Shown: positions 1 through 12,375, counted from the first letter of the stretch. The stretch: 64,000 nt of DNA from Gambelia wislizenii (GCA_030847615.1 JAUMIR010000001.1:267901187-267965186), one strand, 5' to 3'. Numbers and translations: made by a program. The notes: generated by a model not told the origin, from the letters alone.

Positions 1-375
1 CTCTGTCCCATTTGGGAAGACCATTCTGAATTTTGGGAAGTTCTTATATATTTTTAAAAGAACCAAATAGAGAAGAAGGAGAGCAGCTTCTGGGCAGCCA
101 TGTTCATTGGAGGCTTTCCAGACCAGTTTCCTGCCAGGGAGAAGAAGGAGAGCAGCTTCTGGGCAGCCATTTTGAGTGGGTGAGTTTGATTTTTTTAAAA
201 ACTCTTGGGAGAGTGTGCTGTTGCTGAGGGGGTGGAGCTTCTGTGAGTCATATCTGTGAGTCACTAGGAGGTGGAGCTAGGAGCTTAGTTCTATATAACT
301 CCTTCCAGAGGTTTTCCAGGCCAGTTTCCTGCCAGGGAGAAGAAGGAGAGCAGCTTTTGGACAGCCATTTTGAGC

Positions 376-714
376 GGCTGACAAGACTGGTCAAGCCTAC
401 TGATCATTATCCCTTCCTTTTGGTCCATGTGGGAACCAATGATACTGCAAGACACAGCTTTCCAAAGATCAGAAGAGATTATGAGGCTCTGGGGAGAAAG
501 CTGAAAGAAATGGAGGCACAAGTTGTCATCTAGTCTCTTCTGCCAGTTGAAGGGCATGGTCCAGGAAGGGAGAGGAAAATAGCTGATGTAAACAACTGGC
601 TTCGTAGATGGTGTCACCGAGAATGATTTGGATTCGTGGATCATGGGCTGCGGTTTCATGAGGATTGACTTCTGCAAGGGATGGGGTGCATCTCACAATA
701 GTTGGCAGAAACAT
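376..714 (+). pseudogene. CR1 ORF1 fragment, SGNH esterase domain
   Basis: The reading matches the C-terminal half of the CR1 ORF1 protein encoded at 31958-32935. The segment from the R-L-T-R-L-V-K stretch through the catalytic-block motif V-G-T-N-D is open to about 533. A stop and frameshifts follow, and traces of the D-G-V-H-L end are still recognisable near 690. The N-terminal zinc finger, the coiled coil and the G-D-S nucleophile block are absent because the 5' monomer sequence is joined directly to the middle of the domain at about 372-386. It cannot encode a working esterase. Confidence 0.85.
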
Positions 715-773
715 TTTTGCCAACAGTCTCAAGAATTTGATCAGGAGGGCTTTGAACCGAGTCATATGGGGGA

Positions 774-3567
774 GGGAGAAAGTATTCTGGAAGGCAGAAG
801 GGCTGGAGAAAATAGGCAAACTGTCATAGAGGGAACAAGGCAAACAGCGCAAGGACCCAAGAGTGGGAGGCAAAAAAACTTGCACAGGGAGCAAGTAAAG
901 GGAACACATGGACTTAGATGTCTCTACACTAATGCACAGAGCATGGGAAATAAGCAAGATGAACTTGAACTCCTAGCACTACAAAACAAATATGATATAA
1001 TTGGCATTACTGAAACCTGGTGGGATGAGTCTCATGATTGGAATGTAGGAATAGAGGGGTATAACCTTTTAAATAAGAGAAACAGGCCAAACAGGAAAGC
1101 ATTATATGTCAGGGATATTTACACCAGTGAAGAGATCCATGACATCAATACTGGAAGCCAGGTGGAGAGCATCTGGATAAAAATTAAAGGGGAGGGAAAC
1201 AACAGGGATGTTATTGTGGGACTCTACTACAGATCCCCAAGTCAGATGGAGGAATTGGATGATGCCTTTCTAGAACAGATTATCACATATGCAGAAAGGA
1301 GAGATGTAGTAGTGATGGGTGACTTCAGCTATCCTGATATTTGCTGGAAATCTAACTCAACCAAAACTTCAAGGTCTAGCAAATCCTTTACTTGCCTGGA
1401 AGACAATTTCATGGTCCAAAAAGTGGAAGAGGCAAGAAGGGGGTCAGCTATTTTAGATCTGACCCTAACCAACAGGGATGACCTGGTTAATGGTGTGCAA
1501 GTGGTGGAATCCTTAGGTGAGAGTGATCATGTTCTCCTGGAGTTTGCTATACAATGGGAAGGAGAAGTCAGACACGCATTCTAGACTTTAGAACAGCTGA
1601 TTTCAATAAACTCAGGGAAATACTGGGGGTGATCCCATGGTCAGGAATATAAAAAGAGAAGGGACTTCAAGACGGATGGGACTTTCTCAAAAGGGAGATA
1701 CTGAAGGCACAATTTCAAACAGTACCAATGAGGAAGAAAAATGGGAAGTATCTCAAGAAACCAGGATGGATGACTAAAGAACTTTCAACGGAGCTAAGTT
1801 TTAAACAGAACATGTATAGGAAATGGAAAAGGGAGGATATCACCAAAGAAGAATTCAAACAGATAGTGAACACATGTAGGAGTAAAGTCAGAAAAGCTAA
1901 AGTACAGAATGCGCTCAGGCTCACTAGAGAGGTTAAGAACAATAAAAAGGGGTTTGTTTTTGGGTATGTCCGCAGCAAAAAGGAAGAAGAAGAAAATGGT
2001 AGGGCCACTACATGGAGAAGATGGCAAAATGCTAACGGGACAGAGAAAAGGCAGAATTACTCAACACCTTCTTTGCCTCAGTGGTTTCAGAAAAGGAAAA
2101 GGGTGATCAACCTGAAGATAATGGAACAGAGGACACAATAGCGGAAATCCAGTACAGAATAAGCAAAGAGGTAGTAGAAGAATACCTTCTTAATCTAAAT
2201 GAATTTAAATCTCCAGGACCAGATGAACTACATCCAAGGGTATTAAAAGAGCTGGCAAATGTAGTCTCAGAGCCATTGGCAATAATCTTTGAGAGCTCCT
2301 GGAGAACAGGAGAAGTCCCAGCAGACTGGAGGAGGGCAAATGCTGTCCCCATCTTCAAAAAGGGGAAAAAAGAGGATCCCAACAATTATCGTCCAGTTAG
2401 TCTGACATCAATACCAGGGAAGATTCTAGAGCAGATCATTAAACAGAGAGTCTGTGAACATGTAGAAGGCAATGCCATAATCACAAAAAGTCAACATGGG
2501 TTTCAGAGAAACAAGTCATGCCAGACTAATCTGATCTCTTTTTTTGATAAAGTTACCAGCTTGGTAGATGAAGGGAACGCTGTGGACATTGCATACCTTG
2601 ATTTCAGTAAGGCCTTTGACAAGGTTTCCCATGACATTCTTGCAAACTTGTAAAATGTGGGCTAGACAAGTTAACTGTTAAATGGATTTGTAATTGGTTG
2701 ACCGGCCAAACCCAAAGGGTGCTCAGCTGTGGCTCCTCTTCGTCTTGGAAAAATGTGACCAGTGGGGTGCCACAGGGTTCTGTCCTGGGCCCAGTGCTAT
2801 TCAACAGCTTTATCAATGACTTGGATGAGGGAATTAGGGGCATACTTATCAAATTTGCAGATGACACCAAATTAGGAGGAGTAGCTAATACCCTAGAGGA
2901 CAGGATCAAAATTCAAAATGACCTGGATAGACTGGAAAGCTGGGACAAAGCTAACAAAATGATATTCAATATGGAGAAATGTAAGGTACTGCACTTAGGG
3001 AGGAAAAATGAAATGCATAGATATAGGATGGGGGAGACCTGGCTGAATGAGACTACATGCGAAAGGGATCTAGGAGTCCTAGTAGACCACAAGTTGAACA
3101 TGAGTCAACAGTGTGATGTGGCAGCTTAAAAGGCCAATGTGATTTTGGACTGCATCAATAGAAGTATAGTGTCCAGATCAAGGGAAGTGATAGTGCCACT
3201 CTATTCTGCTTTGGTCAGGCCTCACCTAGAATACTGTGTCCAGTTCTGGGCACCACAATTCAAAAAGGATATTGACAAATTGGAGCGTGTCCAGAGGAGG
3301 GTGACTAAAATGGTGAAAGGTCTGGAAACCATGCCTTATGAGGAAAGACATAGGGAGCTGGGTATGTTTAGCCTGGAAAAAAGATGGTTAAGGGGCGGTA
3401 TGATAGCCCTGTTTAAGTATTTGAAGGGGTGTCACATTGAGGATGGAGCAAGCTTGTTTTCTGCTGTTCCAGAGACTAGAACATGGAGCAATGGATACAA
3501 GCTCCAGGAACAGAGATTCCACCTCAACATTAGGAGGAACTTTCTGACAGTAAGAGCTGTTTGGTAG
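774..3567 (+). pseudogene. CR1 ORF2 (endonuclease-reverse transcriptase), broken
   Basis: ORF2 of CR1 normally encodes one protein with an N-terminal AP-like endonuclease, which nicks target DNA, and a C-terminal reverse transcriptase, which primes on the nick. Endonuclease motifs are readable between about 900 and 1584: N-A-Q-S, T-E-T-W-W, G-L-Y-Y-R, G-D-F and S-D-H. The G-D-F-N motif reads G-D-F-S here, so a key Asn is changed. A 9-bp deletion near 1098 removes three glycine/isoleucine residues present in the sister copy. RT motifs follow in shifted frames: S-P-G-P-D-E-L near 2212, A-F-D-K-V near 2613, G-V-P-Q-G-S near 2766 and F-A-D-D-T near 2855. Stops and frameshifts break it at about 1584, 1990-2080, 2650 and 3129. 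Confidence 0.9.
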
Positions 3568-3737
3568 TGGAACACACTCCCTCGGAGTGTGGTGGGGTCT
3601 ATTTCCTTGGAGGTCTTTAAACAGAGGCTGGATTGCTATCTGTCAGAGATGCTTTGATCGTGCTTTCCTGCGTGGCAGGGGGTTGAACTGGATGGCCCTT
3701 GTGTTCTCTTCCAATTCTATGATTCTATGGTTCTATA

Positions 3738-5640
3738 AAGCCTATCCCTAGCTAGGCACTGTTCTGTCTGCTTTAAGTGCCCTCCTGGATCTAATCCTGG
3801 CCACTGCAGGCTTTAATATGATCCTGAAAGTAATTTCTTCTATGGCTTGACCACACAGGTGGGAAACCCCACACCTGCCTCATAGACACAGCAGATTTCT
3901 TCAATCTGCAGTGGCCCTGTAAATGCTACACTCACTGGGCTTCTCCAATTGTAGGTTGGAATATCCTGCCAAACTGTTAGTTGCTTTGGAATAAAAGGAA
4001 GAGCCTATGCTGATCACATTTCCTATACATCATACTATTTCTGGCCTCACGGATGGGGCTATTTCAGTGTTGTTCTTTTTTCTGTTTGCTCGTGCATGTG
4101 AATGAGCAAATATATGTGGTCCCAGAGTATTACTGGATAAGCCGAGATACTCTTATCCAGATATGAAAACAATTGATTTTTTTTTTAAACAAAACAAAAC
4201 ACCAGCACCAGAATGCAGTCCTGTCTACCAGAAATCCCTCCCTGGCTTTGCTTCAAAGCTAATCCTCAGCTGTCACACAGCCCAAAATCCAGATTCTCCT
4301 CTCAAATCTGGAGCAAACTTATATATCCAGGTTCACCAAAACCCTGGTGAAAATACACATCATTGAAAATGTGTGTCAACTGCAATGAATACAGGGTAGT
4401 ATGGGTTTTAATGCCCACGTAGACAAGTTGCCAGATACTTTTCTATAGGAACTCTGGCTGACATGGAGTTTTGTAGCTGTGCCCATGTCCAGCCTTGTTG
4501 TCTTTGAGCATCATATCCTTTGATTTGATTCCTCTTTTGTTCAGCTGTCTCTTCCACACAACTAAAAATATCTCCCTTAATCATTTCCATTCAGTGTGTC
4601 CATGATAATTCCTCCTTCCCTTGGGCTTGTTTCCAAGTTAAATCAATTATGCTAATATGCTTCAGTAAAATGATCTAATTAAGTCTAATTAGCTGATCCC
4701 TTTGTTCCTAACTTCCTCATCCTTCTGAAATTGCACCTTTTGGGGTTTCAAAGTTACAGCAGCAGAGCCAAGAAGTGCCACTCAGGCTAATTTTTTTAAA
4801 AAAATACTAATACAGGGCTGTCAGCCATATTAAAAAAAAAAATAAAATAAACCCTGCTATTAAGCAAACCCAGGGAAAGTGGAGTCTTAACAAGCTTGTT
4901 TCCTTAAGCCAAAGATCATAAGAAACCCCAGGCTGTCTTACACTGGAAAAAGAATATGTACTAAAACTGTCACAATAAGAAGTAGTAAAGACCTGATATT
5001 GCCATAATTAGGACTCCAGAAGGCACCCAACCTACATGCATTGCTATTGCATATCAATTTTGCACTTTGTAGTGATGTTCAAATGGATGTGGCTTCGCCA
5101 AGATATTAGTTTTAAAAACAGCAAGCATACATTGGGAAAATTAACCCTTTTCTGGTGGCATTATGTGGGAAATTCAATGCCAACACAATTTTTTTAAGAG
5201 CATACATTTGGATTTATGGAAAATAACAGCACATCTTTTAAACAACTTGATATTATACATCAAAGAGTCTTGGGTTTCCTTAAAGTCTAACAAGTTTTAT
5301 TTGGAATTTGGATTTGTGAACTGCAGCCCTGTTCATCGTATACATTCAGAAAAACCTTCAGCTGAATAAAACTTGATTTTCTCCAAGGAGCCAAAAATAT
5401 TCTTTCCTGGTTTTGCTGGAACACACAAACATAGTTGTTTCACTGAAAAATTGATCCTATGCATATTTACTAAGAAGTGAAGTCCCATTCGATTTAACCA
5501 GGTTTGTTCTGAGTACATCTAACTGATTTTAGTGGCTGTTATTTCTGGGTATATGCACTAGAACCAGGCTCCAGGGCTTCTACATTTATCTACACTTGCA
5601 TATGAATCAGCCTCACTAAACTCAGGGTTTGTATACACCA
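3738..5640. other. anonymous AT-rich intergenic DNA
   Basis: I see no gene or recognisable complete repeat here. Short ORFs on both strands have no domain-like composition. There are A/T-rich runs near 4170-4200, 4790-4850 and 5185-5195. Confidence 0.5.
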
Positions 5641-6612
5641 GCCAATTAAAATGTGCTCACCTTGTCCCCAGGACAATCTGTCCAGACAATGCAGGCCAAT
5701 TCTCCAGTCCTGGTGTGAACTGTCCACACAGCGTCCGGCCAGTTCAGCACCCAACCCACACTAAACCACCCTTAAAACAGTACAACTTTTAACTCTGGAA
5801 TTCTCTAGAAAATTTAGTGTTTTGTTGGCTGTTGCTCCATGTGGCCGTTGTTGCCTTTCTTAAAGGGCCAGTGCTGCCTGTCACCTACTCCCCAATCAAG
5901 CCCAGCACTGGTTGGGAAAGGAAAAAGTCTTCTTTACTGGTACTCCACTGCCACCCCATACTGACCAAGCACCCCCTCTGGCTGAGACCCACTGAGACCC
6001 ACTGGTGGTCACATAGCTGGTGATATCACAGCCAGCAAACTCCTCCCCACCAGCAAACTTCCCACTGCCGCCTGGCACGCATGTGATCAACAAGGAGGGA
6101 GTTGCTCTACTGCCTCCTCATTGATCACATTGGCACCCCATTTTTGCCCTCAGAGGAAGTGCTGGCACACTGGGCAGGCTTTCTACAGAGCTGCTTGGTT
6201 GGTGAGGAAGCAGCAGCAGAAGCTCAGACAAGGATCCATCCCTTTCCTTGTGATTCTCAGTGCCCTGTCACTTTCGCTGAGGGCAGAAATGGGGTGCCTG
6301 TGCAATCAATGAGAAAGGGATAGAGCATCACCCTCCTTGTTGATCACATGGCATGGTGCCCCATTCTGACCTCACCAGCACTGTCAGCAATGGTCAGGCT
6401 CTGCAAAGAGCTGCTTGGCTAGCACACGAGACAGTGATGGTGGTGACACTGAAGGGGATGGTCCAGCGGGGCTGATGTGGTGTCAGCCCATTGATCTGTC
6501 TGGACCACGGCATGGATCTGGAACATGTAGTTGGCATTGTGTTGATCCAGGGCAGCTCTGAAGCATAATGCTCTGGACTGGCCCTGGATTACGGTGCCAA
6601 TGTAGATGAGCC
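5627..6612. repeat. possible DNA-transposon relic with degenerate TIRs
   Basis: The left end (about 5627) and the reverse complement of the right end (about 6612) share a weak inverted match around the core TATACACC / TCTACATT. The interior is more GC-rich than its flanks and contains internally repeated tracts around CAACAAGGAGGG and TTGATCACAT (6088-6130, 6330-6350). The right end resembles the CATCTACA-type ends of the elements at 45740-46260 and 56840-57391. I saw no clear target-site duplication, so both boundaries and class are tentative. Confidence 0.3.
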
Positions 6613-6619
6613 ATCAGTA

Positions 6620-7325
6620 GGGCTTACTTCTGAGTTATTGGTACAGTTCTGTAGGTTACTCGGCAAGGAAGAATAGAAGAGGATTGGATTAAGGTCTGTT
6701 GGATAGCATGAGTTGTTTGCTACAGAACCATTGTAATACTCCAAAAAGGACATGACAGAAGAAGGAGGTACAATTTCACCATGTTAGAGCACTATGCCAA
6801 GGTTTGTTTATTTGTTGAATCAGATGTAGGCCCAGTAAAAGTGTGGTAGGTTCAACAAGACAGAGATGTAGAAATAACCACTGCTTTACCCTCATCAGTA
6901 GGGGCTAGTCTTGCATGCACAACTTATTCATACAAATCCAAAACACATATGACGTAGTATTCCATTTCACAGAGCAAATTCTCCCAATACAGCATGCCAT
7001 GGTTTAATGCAGAGTGAGATTATTGTAACCTCATCCCCTAAAACATGACCCATCACTCCCCACCTTGGTTCACTTATAATTGGCAATAGTTTGATATCAA
7101 TTCAGCTAACTGGGTCTTTCAAGAAATCACAGAAAAGGTCAGGCTCAGGGGAGCATATACTAGCCAGGAAGGGGCCTAGCAAATTATCCAACATTCTTAC
7201 CTTTGGCATCTTTGAAGTAGAAAAAGGTTCTTGCTTCATCATCTCTGGAAAGGAAGACAGCAGCTATACGGTTGGGAGTTCCCATTGCCATGCTAAAAAC
7301 TGTTTCTTATCTGCATATCTACAAA
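6620..7325. other. anonymous intergenic DNA
   Basis: Nothing recognisable as a gene or a known repeat family. The longest ORFs are short and lack motifs. Confidence 0.5.
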
Positions 7326-7327
7326 TC

Positions 7328-7556
7328 TGAGTCCTGGTGGCGCAGTGGTTAAATGCCGGTACTGCAGCCACAATGTTATGAGTTCCATCCTACAGGGCTC
7401 CAAGATTGACTCAGCCTTCCATCCTTCCATAGGTCAGTAGACTGAGTACCCAGCTTGTTGGGGGAAATTAGCTAACACATTGCAAACTGTTTAGGGAGTG
7501 CTTTGCACTGATAAGTGGTACAGAAATATAAATGCTAAATGCTATTGCTAAATCAA
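7328..7556 (+). repeat. tRNA-derived SINE, MIR/L2-tail type
   Basis: The 5' part has a tRNA-like polymerase III A box (TGGCGCAGTGGTTAAATG, 7338-7355) and a decayed B box about 40 bp later near 7379. The middle carries the conserved GAGTACCCAGCTTGTTGGGG stretch (7444-7463). The 3' end (TATAAATGCTAAATGCTATT) resembles L2-type tails, which suggests mobilisation by an L2-like LINE. This is a repeat, not a functional tRNA gene. Confidence 0.75.
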
Positions 7557-8494
7557 AAAGGAGGTTGTCTGTCAGTCACCTTGTCTAAAGATACACCCAT
7601 TTCCCAGTTCCTGGTGTATCCAGGATTCTTTTGTTTTCATAGTTGGGAACTATCTGAAAACAAATGTTTCTTTCATCAAATGTTTCAAAGGGATTTTTCC
7701 TATAAAAAACCCTGGAAAAATCAGTTCAGCACATTCAGACCCCTTTGCTCTATCCTCCACCATCAGTCTACTCCACCTCCTCCCTCCCCCTTCTCTCCTC
7801 AAATCCCTTAACACTTCTCTGACCCCTGGCTGGCATTTTTGCCAAAACAGACAATTCCTTCCCTGCTTCTGTAACCTTGATTTCCCACTCTAAATTTCTG
7901 CCCACCCCATTTTCAGTGCATCAATTTGCTGCTACTTGAGAGTAATTCCACTACTCATAAGGTGTTTCTTAGCTTCAGGATCCGGTGCAGTATAACCCCA
8001 AAAGCCTCAATCTAATCCTGTTCTAACTGCTTCCTGCCTTGCTTTGATAGTCTTGGGAGTGTGTGTTAGATGAGTGTGTGTGTGGTGTGAATGCGGTTTA
8101 AAACCATCAATAAAGTTTCTTCAGGTTATTTTGGTCTCTGACTCTTTGCTTCTCCTTAGCTCCACTGGTATACATAGGTCAAAGATCTCATATGTTACGC
8201 AGCCTCTCACATGCTAATCAAATTGCTATAATTTCCCAATGTAAGATCAGAACAGGCGTTGACCTTTTGCACAGACACAAGGGTTTTGCATAACCATCCT
8301 AACCAATAGGTAAGTAGATGTTTAATATTCCTTTCTTTTTTCATGGGTTTTCTCTGTCCTATATCCCACTCCTCCAGGATTTTAGTTTATTTAAGAGAAT
8401 TGTTAAAATTAATTCTGTAATCAGACCGCATACAGTTTGCTGCAGTGTAGAGGTCTTTAAAATTATTTGTCTTTTATTAGTTCTGTGCATTGCC
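7557..8494. other. intergenic DNA with a possible polyadenylation region
   Basis: No gene is recognised. A GT-rich tract (about 8057-8085) is followed by AATAAAG at 8109, and the local layout resembles the 3' end of an LTR or a transcript. No matching LTR partner or coding region was found, so it is left unclassified. Confidence 0.35.
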
Positions 8495-8497
8495 AAG

Positions 8498-8672
8498 GAC
8501 CTTTTCAAACTACACAGATGTAACAGGGTAATTCCACTTACCTGCCATAGCTGCATCCTGTGGAATCCTGGGATTGGTAGTTTGGTCACAATCTCAGGAT
8601 TCCATAGGATGCAGCCATGACAGTTTAAGTGCAATAATAGTACTACAACTGTATTGTGTGGAAGGGTCCCAA
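8498..8672. repeat. hAT-like palindromic MITE
   Basis: Two near-inverted arms of about 40 bp, one containing GGAATCCTGGGATTG (8541-8584) and the other its complement (8585-8624), would fold into a hairpin. The arms and flanks match the element at 29080-29275 and a palindromic non-autonomous hAT type common in squamates. There is no coding capacity. Outer ends and target-site duplications were not resolved. Confidence 0.6.
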
Positions 8673-10095
8673 GACACATGGTGCACATTGATGGAATACT
8701 GCAAAGTAACAAGCTTGATCCAATCATTTGGTTGCACCAAAACTTTCTGTACACCATATTTGCTGATATGGTCATACTTCCTTCCTATATATTCATAGAA
8801 CATCTCACAATGAGAATCCTGATACAGCCGAATATACAAGGAAGGATAAAAAGCATATATTTCTTTTTTTTCCTTTGCTTCCCATAAACCCTTGTCCTAT
8901 TGCCCTCATGAAAGTATTTTACACCAGTGTTAATAATTTTAACTTAAAATGCAGGCAGTTTGAAATTCAGATGTTCATCCATATGAGATGTGGGTGCATA
9001 AAAACAAATATTGCTCATCTTTTCTGGTAGTGTCAGGGATGTGTTGGATTCAAAGGGATCCCAAACTGAATAAGGTTGGTTTGAACAGATTTGCAAGATG
9101 CCCAAATTGAAATGGGACTCCTTCAAAGTAGACCACATCTAAATTTCAACACTGCAGAAGAGGAATTAGAAATCTCAGTTAGAAATGGTACAGAGAGTGG
9201 CTGGTCTCCTGTTTAATAATGATGATCTCATAAATCTGCCTTCTGACATCACATTTCACTTTTACAATTTTACAGGAGAAGTTCATGCAATGAGCAATTA
9301 CTTCCCCAAAGCTATCCTTTCAGCAGTTCACCCCCCACCCCCCACAACCATCTCTGTGTTGCCAGAGAGCAGAGGACCAGGAAGAGATTCATCCAGCTTT
9401 CTTCTTCTTGTAGCTGGGCACACTGCAACAGGTACCTTCAGAAAGGGGCCTGCTGTAGCATGTCCTGGTTCAGGATAGATATGTGCTCACCCACCCACTC
9501 TCTGGCAATATGGAAGCATTGGATAGACTGCACTGCGGAAAAGTTAGGTTTGGGGTGGGAGTAGTGTCAGGAGGTTTAGCTTCAGTGACATAGATATTTC
9601 TCCTGAGGCAGAATCTCAGCCATTTTGTCTCCAAAAATTTCTCCACAAACTCTCAATAAGAGGCAAACATCAGGTTGGGGATAAGGAGCAGGGGGAGAGA
9701 GGGCACAATAAAGTTTTCTGATTAGAAGATCAAGTTTCTAATCACAATGAATGCCCCCCTCCCCGTGGGCTCGCGAATTCCAATTCATTGTGGGCATGAT
9801 GTTGAATCAGTTTATCATAGGAGTGATCCACTGCTCAATAGTTTTTCCTAGTTCTATTCCAACAAAAGAGCAGATAGCCTGGAATTCCAGACTGGATGAG
9901 AATTCCGGAAGCATCACTATTAAACCAACAGGTGGCACTGTGCTTCATATTCTTCACCCAGGTTTTCATATCTGAAGCTGACCTAAATGTGCTTCTGGAT
10001 ATTTGGGAGAGAGTTTGTAGATAGACTAGCTTTGCTTGATGCTAGTTATAAAGTTGGAAGGAGGACCATGTGGTCTACAGCTTTTATCACCTCTG
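8673..10095. other. anonymous intergenic DNA
   Basis: No gene is recognised. A C-rich stretch lies at 9331-9345 and another at 9752-9764, with GAATTC sites around 9774 and 9900. No repeats could be assigned. Confidence 0.5.
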
Positions 10096-10097
10096 CT

Positions 10098-10180
10098 TGC
10101 TGACCAAGATGTCCGGGTGTGATGGGAGTTGTAGTCCAGGAACAAGTATAAGGCCACGTTTCCCCAGTCCTGCTTTAAAG
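10098..10180 (-). repeat. half of a palindromic MITE (GATGGGAGTTGTAGTCC type)
   Basis: The segment containing GATGGGAGTTGTAGTCCAGG (10120-10139) matches one arm of the palindromic MITE whose other orientation is seen at 11165-11285. Only one arm is recognisable here. Confidence 0.5.
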
Positions 10181-11160
10181 TCTTATAGTTCTGAATTTCA
10201 AAGCAACTACATTTTATATGGGGAAATTGCTAGAATTCTTGAGAAGAGACTATAAAAAGATGTAGAGCAAGAAGTTATCGAAATGAGAAATGCAGGATCA
10301 TGAGGAGGTTGTCTCTCTGGTGTTAGGTGCTCTCTTCTTTTTCTTCATACATTACAATGTGCATCATTTCTCTTTGCGTCTTTATAGTGAGTCATAATTT
10401 CCTTAAAAATATCCTTTTCTAGATTAATTAGTGGGGCGATATCATGAGAATGATTAAAAGAAGAAAGAGATTGAGGGCAGTACCCTTGAGTCTTTTACCT
10501 TGAGACAGCTTATTAGCTTTGGTATGTCTGTTTGTTCCAAAATCAGTCATTTTAAGGTTACCCTACCTTTTTTTCCCTAGCTCTTCATTACCACAATTAG
10601 GTTGCTTCCTTTGCTTATATGAGTCATACTCATCTGAACTGAAATCTGAATGCAATGTTTCCTGCAAGTTAAGAATCCATTAAGAACTGAACATGCTGTT
10701 GGTGGAAGACAGCAGTTGCCTATTGTGTATCCCCCGCCCCCCCCCCCAAAAAAAAATCAATGGAAGGGCAATTGTGGTAACAACACTTACACAGTTGTTC
10801 CTTTTGCCAGGTATTTTAAATATATGTGCAATCCATATGCATTAATTCTTAGCAAAATAGGATCTACTTGTCTGAATTAGGATTCTTCATTCAAAAGTGG
10901 CAACTAGAACAACATTCCTCATGATAAAATGTCCATACACAACTTTTGTGCTAATTCACTAGGGTTTTAGACTTTAAAAAGAGTTAAGTTTATATATGTA
11001 TCACTGTTGGTTTTTAAAGTATTGTTGTGATTTTTTTCCCTGATAAGTTACATGCGGGGGGGGGAGTCATTCAAACAAATCTAATTGTAGTTTCGTATTA
11101 AATGGAGACAAGGAGGCAGCTGGAATTGAAATCATTGACTTGGCTGATGCATAATAATCC
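10181..11160. other. anonymous intergenic DNA
   Basis: No gene is recognised. There is a C then A homopolymer run at 10734-10757 and a G run at 11056-11065. Confidence 0.5.
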
Positions 11161-11164
11161 TGAT

Positions 11165-11285
11165 ACCAGGGGTGGAGAATGTGTGCCCCTGAATGTTGTA
11201 CTACAGCTCCCATCACTCCCACCATTAATTGTGCTGATGGTAATGCAGTCCAATATCTGGAGGGATACACATTCCCTGCTCACTG
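11165..11285 (+). repeat. palindromic MITE (ACAGCTCCCATCA type)
   Basis: This short element starts with CCAGGGGTGGAGAATGTG and contains TACTACAGCTCCCATCACTC. It ends in the degenerate complement CAATATCTGGAGGG followed by ACACATTCCCTG. The arrangement is that of a common squamate hAT-like fold-back MITE. It is non-coding. Confidence 0.6.
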
Positions 11286-11520
11286 CTCCAAGCTATGGTG
11301 CTTTAGCTTCCCTTCCAGGAGAGCTATGCAATTTCTTACTCCAAGTAAAGTACATGGTGCCACTCCCCCCTCCCCATAGCCATGGTGGATACAATCCTAG
11401 ACTTACTGTTTATAAGTGAAACCACAGATAATAGCAAACCCTATTAAAAAAAAGGACTTCCAGTACAAACATGTCATAGAGTTGTGTCAGAGGACTGTCA
11501 ATGAATGAAAGTCCCATTTT

Positions 11521-12375
11521 CTGGTGGAGAAAGGACTGACTCCAGCCTATTCTTCCATCACTCACATACTGGACTTTCTTGTCTCCCTCTCAGAGAAGGG
11601 GCTGTCCCTTTCTTCTGTACGTTGCTACTTTGCTGCCATCTCCTGGAACCTCCAGTGCCTGGGTAAGTGCCTGTGTTTCTCGTACTGTGTCATCAAGCAA
11701 TTCTTGAGGGGCTACAAGAATCTACATCCTCTGGATGCAGGCCCAGTCCTGGCGTGGGACTTGTCTCTAGTACTTTCTGCCCTGATGAAGGCTCCATTTG
11801 AGCCACTTGCAACATGCGACCTCAAGTGGCTCACTGTCAAAACTGCCTTTCATGTAGCTGTCACTTGGGCTAGGAGGGCCTCTGAACTTTGTGCATTGTG
11901 TTCTGATCCTCCATATGTCCCCTTCCACAAGGACAAGGTGGTTCTAAAGCCTGATAATTACATTCCTCCAGAAAGTGATCTCTTTGTTCCATCCCAGTCA
12001 GGACATTATTCTGCCTGCTTTCTTCCATAACCCCACTTCCGATATGGAGCATTCACTGCACTGCCTTAATGTGAGATGTTCTCTGGTGTTCTATGTTGAT
12101 AGGACTTCTACCTTCCAGAAGTCTGTTCAGTTGTTTGTATGTTATGAAGGCAAGAAAAAAAAAAGATCCCAGTTTCCTTGCAGAGGTTCTCCAAGTGGGT
12201 GGCATTGGCCATATCGGCTGCCTATGAGTTTGCTGGACAGTGGCCTCAGTCCATTCACCGCCACTCGACAAGGGCTATGGCTGCTTCCACAGTGTTCCTT
12301 CGTGGAGTTCCATTACATGACATTTGTCAGGTGGCGACCTGGTTTACACTGTTGACCTTTATCTCCCGGGGAGGC
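11521..12375 (+). pseudogene. DIRS-type tyrosine recombinase relic
   Basis: DIRS retrotransposons integrate their circular DNA with a tyrosine recombinase instead of an integrase. The first part (11524-12030) reads as the N-terminal and core region: an S-x-K-G-L-S-x-S-S-V-R-C-Y segment, then F-L-R-G, a W-D-L-S-x-V-L-x-A-L segment and P-F-E-P-L. The core carries the R-R-A-S-E-L-C-A-L motif, where family members have the first catalytic Arg. After stops, the C-terminal part continues at about 12184-12372 in another frame with H-S-T-R-A-M-A (the catalytic His-x-x-Arg block) and D-I-C-Q-V-A-T-W. The final Tyr-containing end is missing because sequence switches to a CR1 tail at about 12376. No RT, RNase H or Gag of the same element is seen upstream. 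Confidence 0.8.

Larger units (their letters stand above)
1..3737 (+). mobile_element. CR1 LINE, decayed, internally deleted copy
   Basis: This is a CR1-clade non-LTR retrotransposon on the plus strand, already under way at the window edge. In order it shows 5' monomer sequence (about 30-375, with a TATATAA box near 292), a fragment of the ORF1 esterase domain (about 376-720), endonuclease (900-1580), reverse transcriptase (1720-3130), the C-terminal region (3139-3567) and the standard CR1 3' tail ending in ATTCTATGATTCTATG near 3730. It matches the copy at 31012-35937 closely over most of its length. Relative to that copy it lacks the end of the 5' leader and the N-terminal half of ORF1. Many stops and frameshifts show it is dead. 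The family assignment is firm; the left boundary is not visible. Confidence 0.93.

Noticed and set aside
174..195. Possible splice donor (GGTGAGT) in the CR1 monomer
   Set aside because: The observed junction with ORF1 does not fall exactly at this GT, and no matching acceptor is proven. Kept only as an alternative in the findings.
7338..7400. Possible tRNA gene from A-box and B-box matches
   Set aside because: The B box is decayed, no cloverleaf can be drawn, and the downstream sequence is a SINE body. The same applies at 56730-56788.
8109..8160. Possible host-gene 3' end (AATAAAG followed by a T-rich tract)
   Set aside because: No exon, ORF or splice pattern upstream. The layout could equally be an LTR end, so it is noted only as an unclassified signal.
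11524..12030. Considered as a host integrase- or recombinase-like gene
   Set aside because: It is broken by stops, lacks its C-terminal Tyr, and its motif order is that of DIRS-type retrotransposon recombinases.
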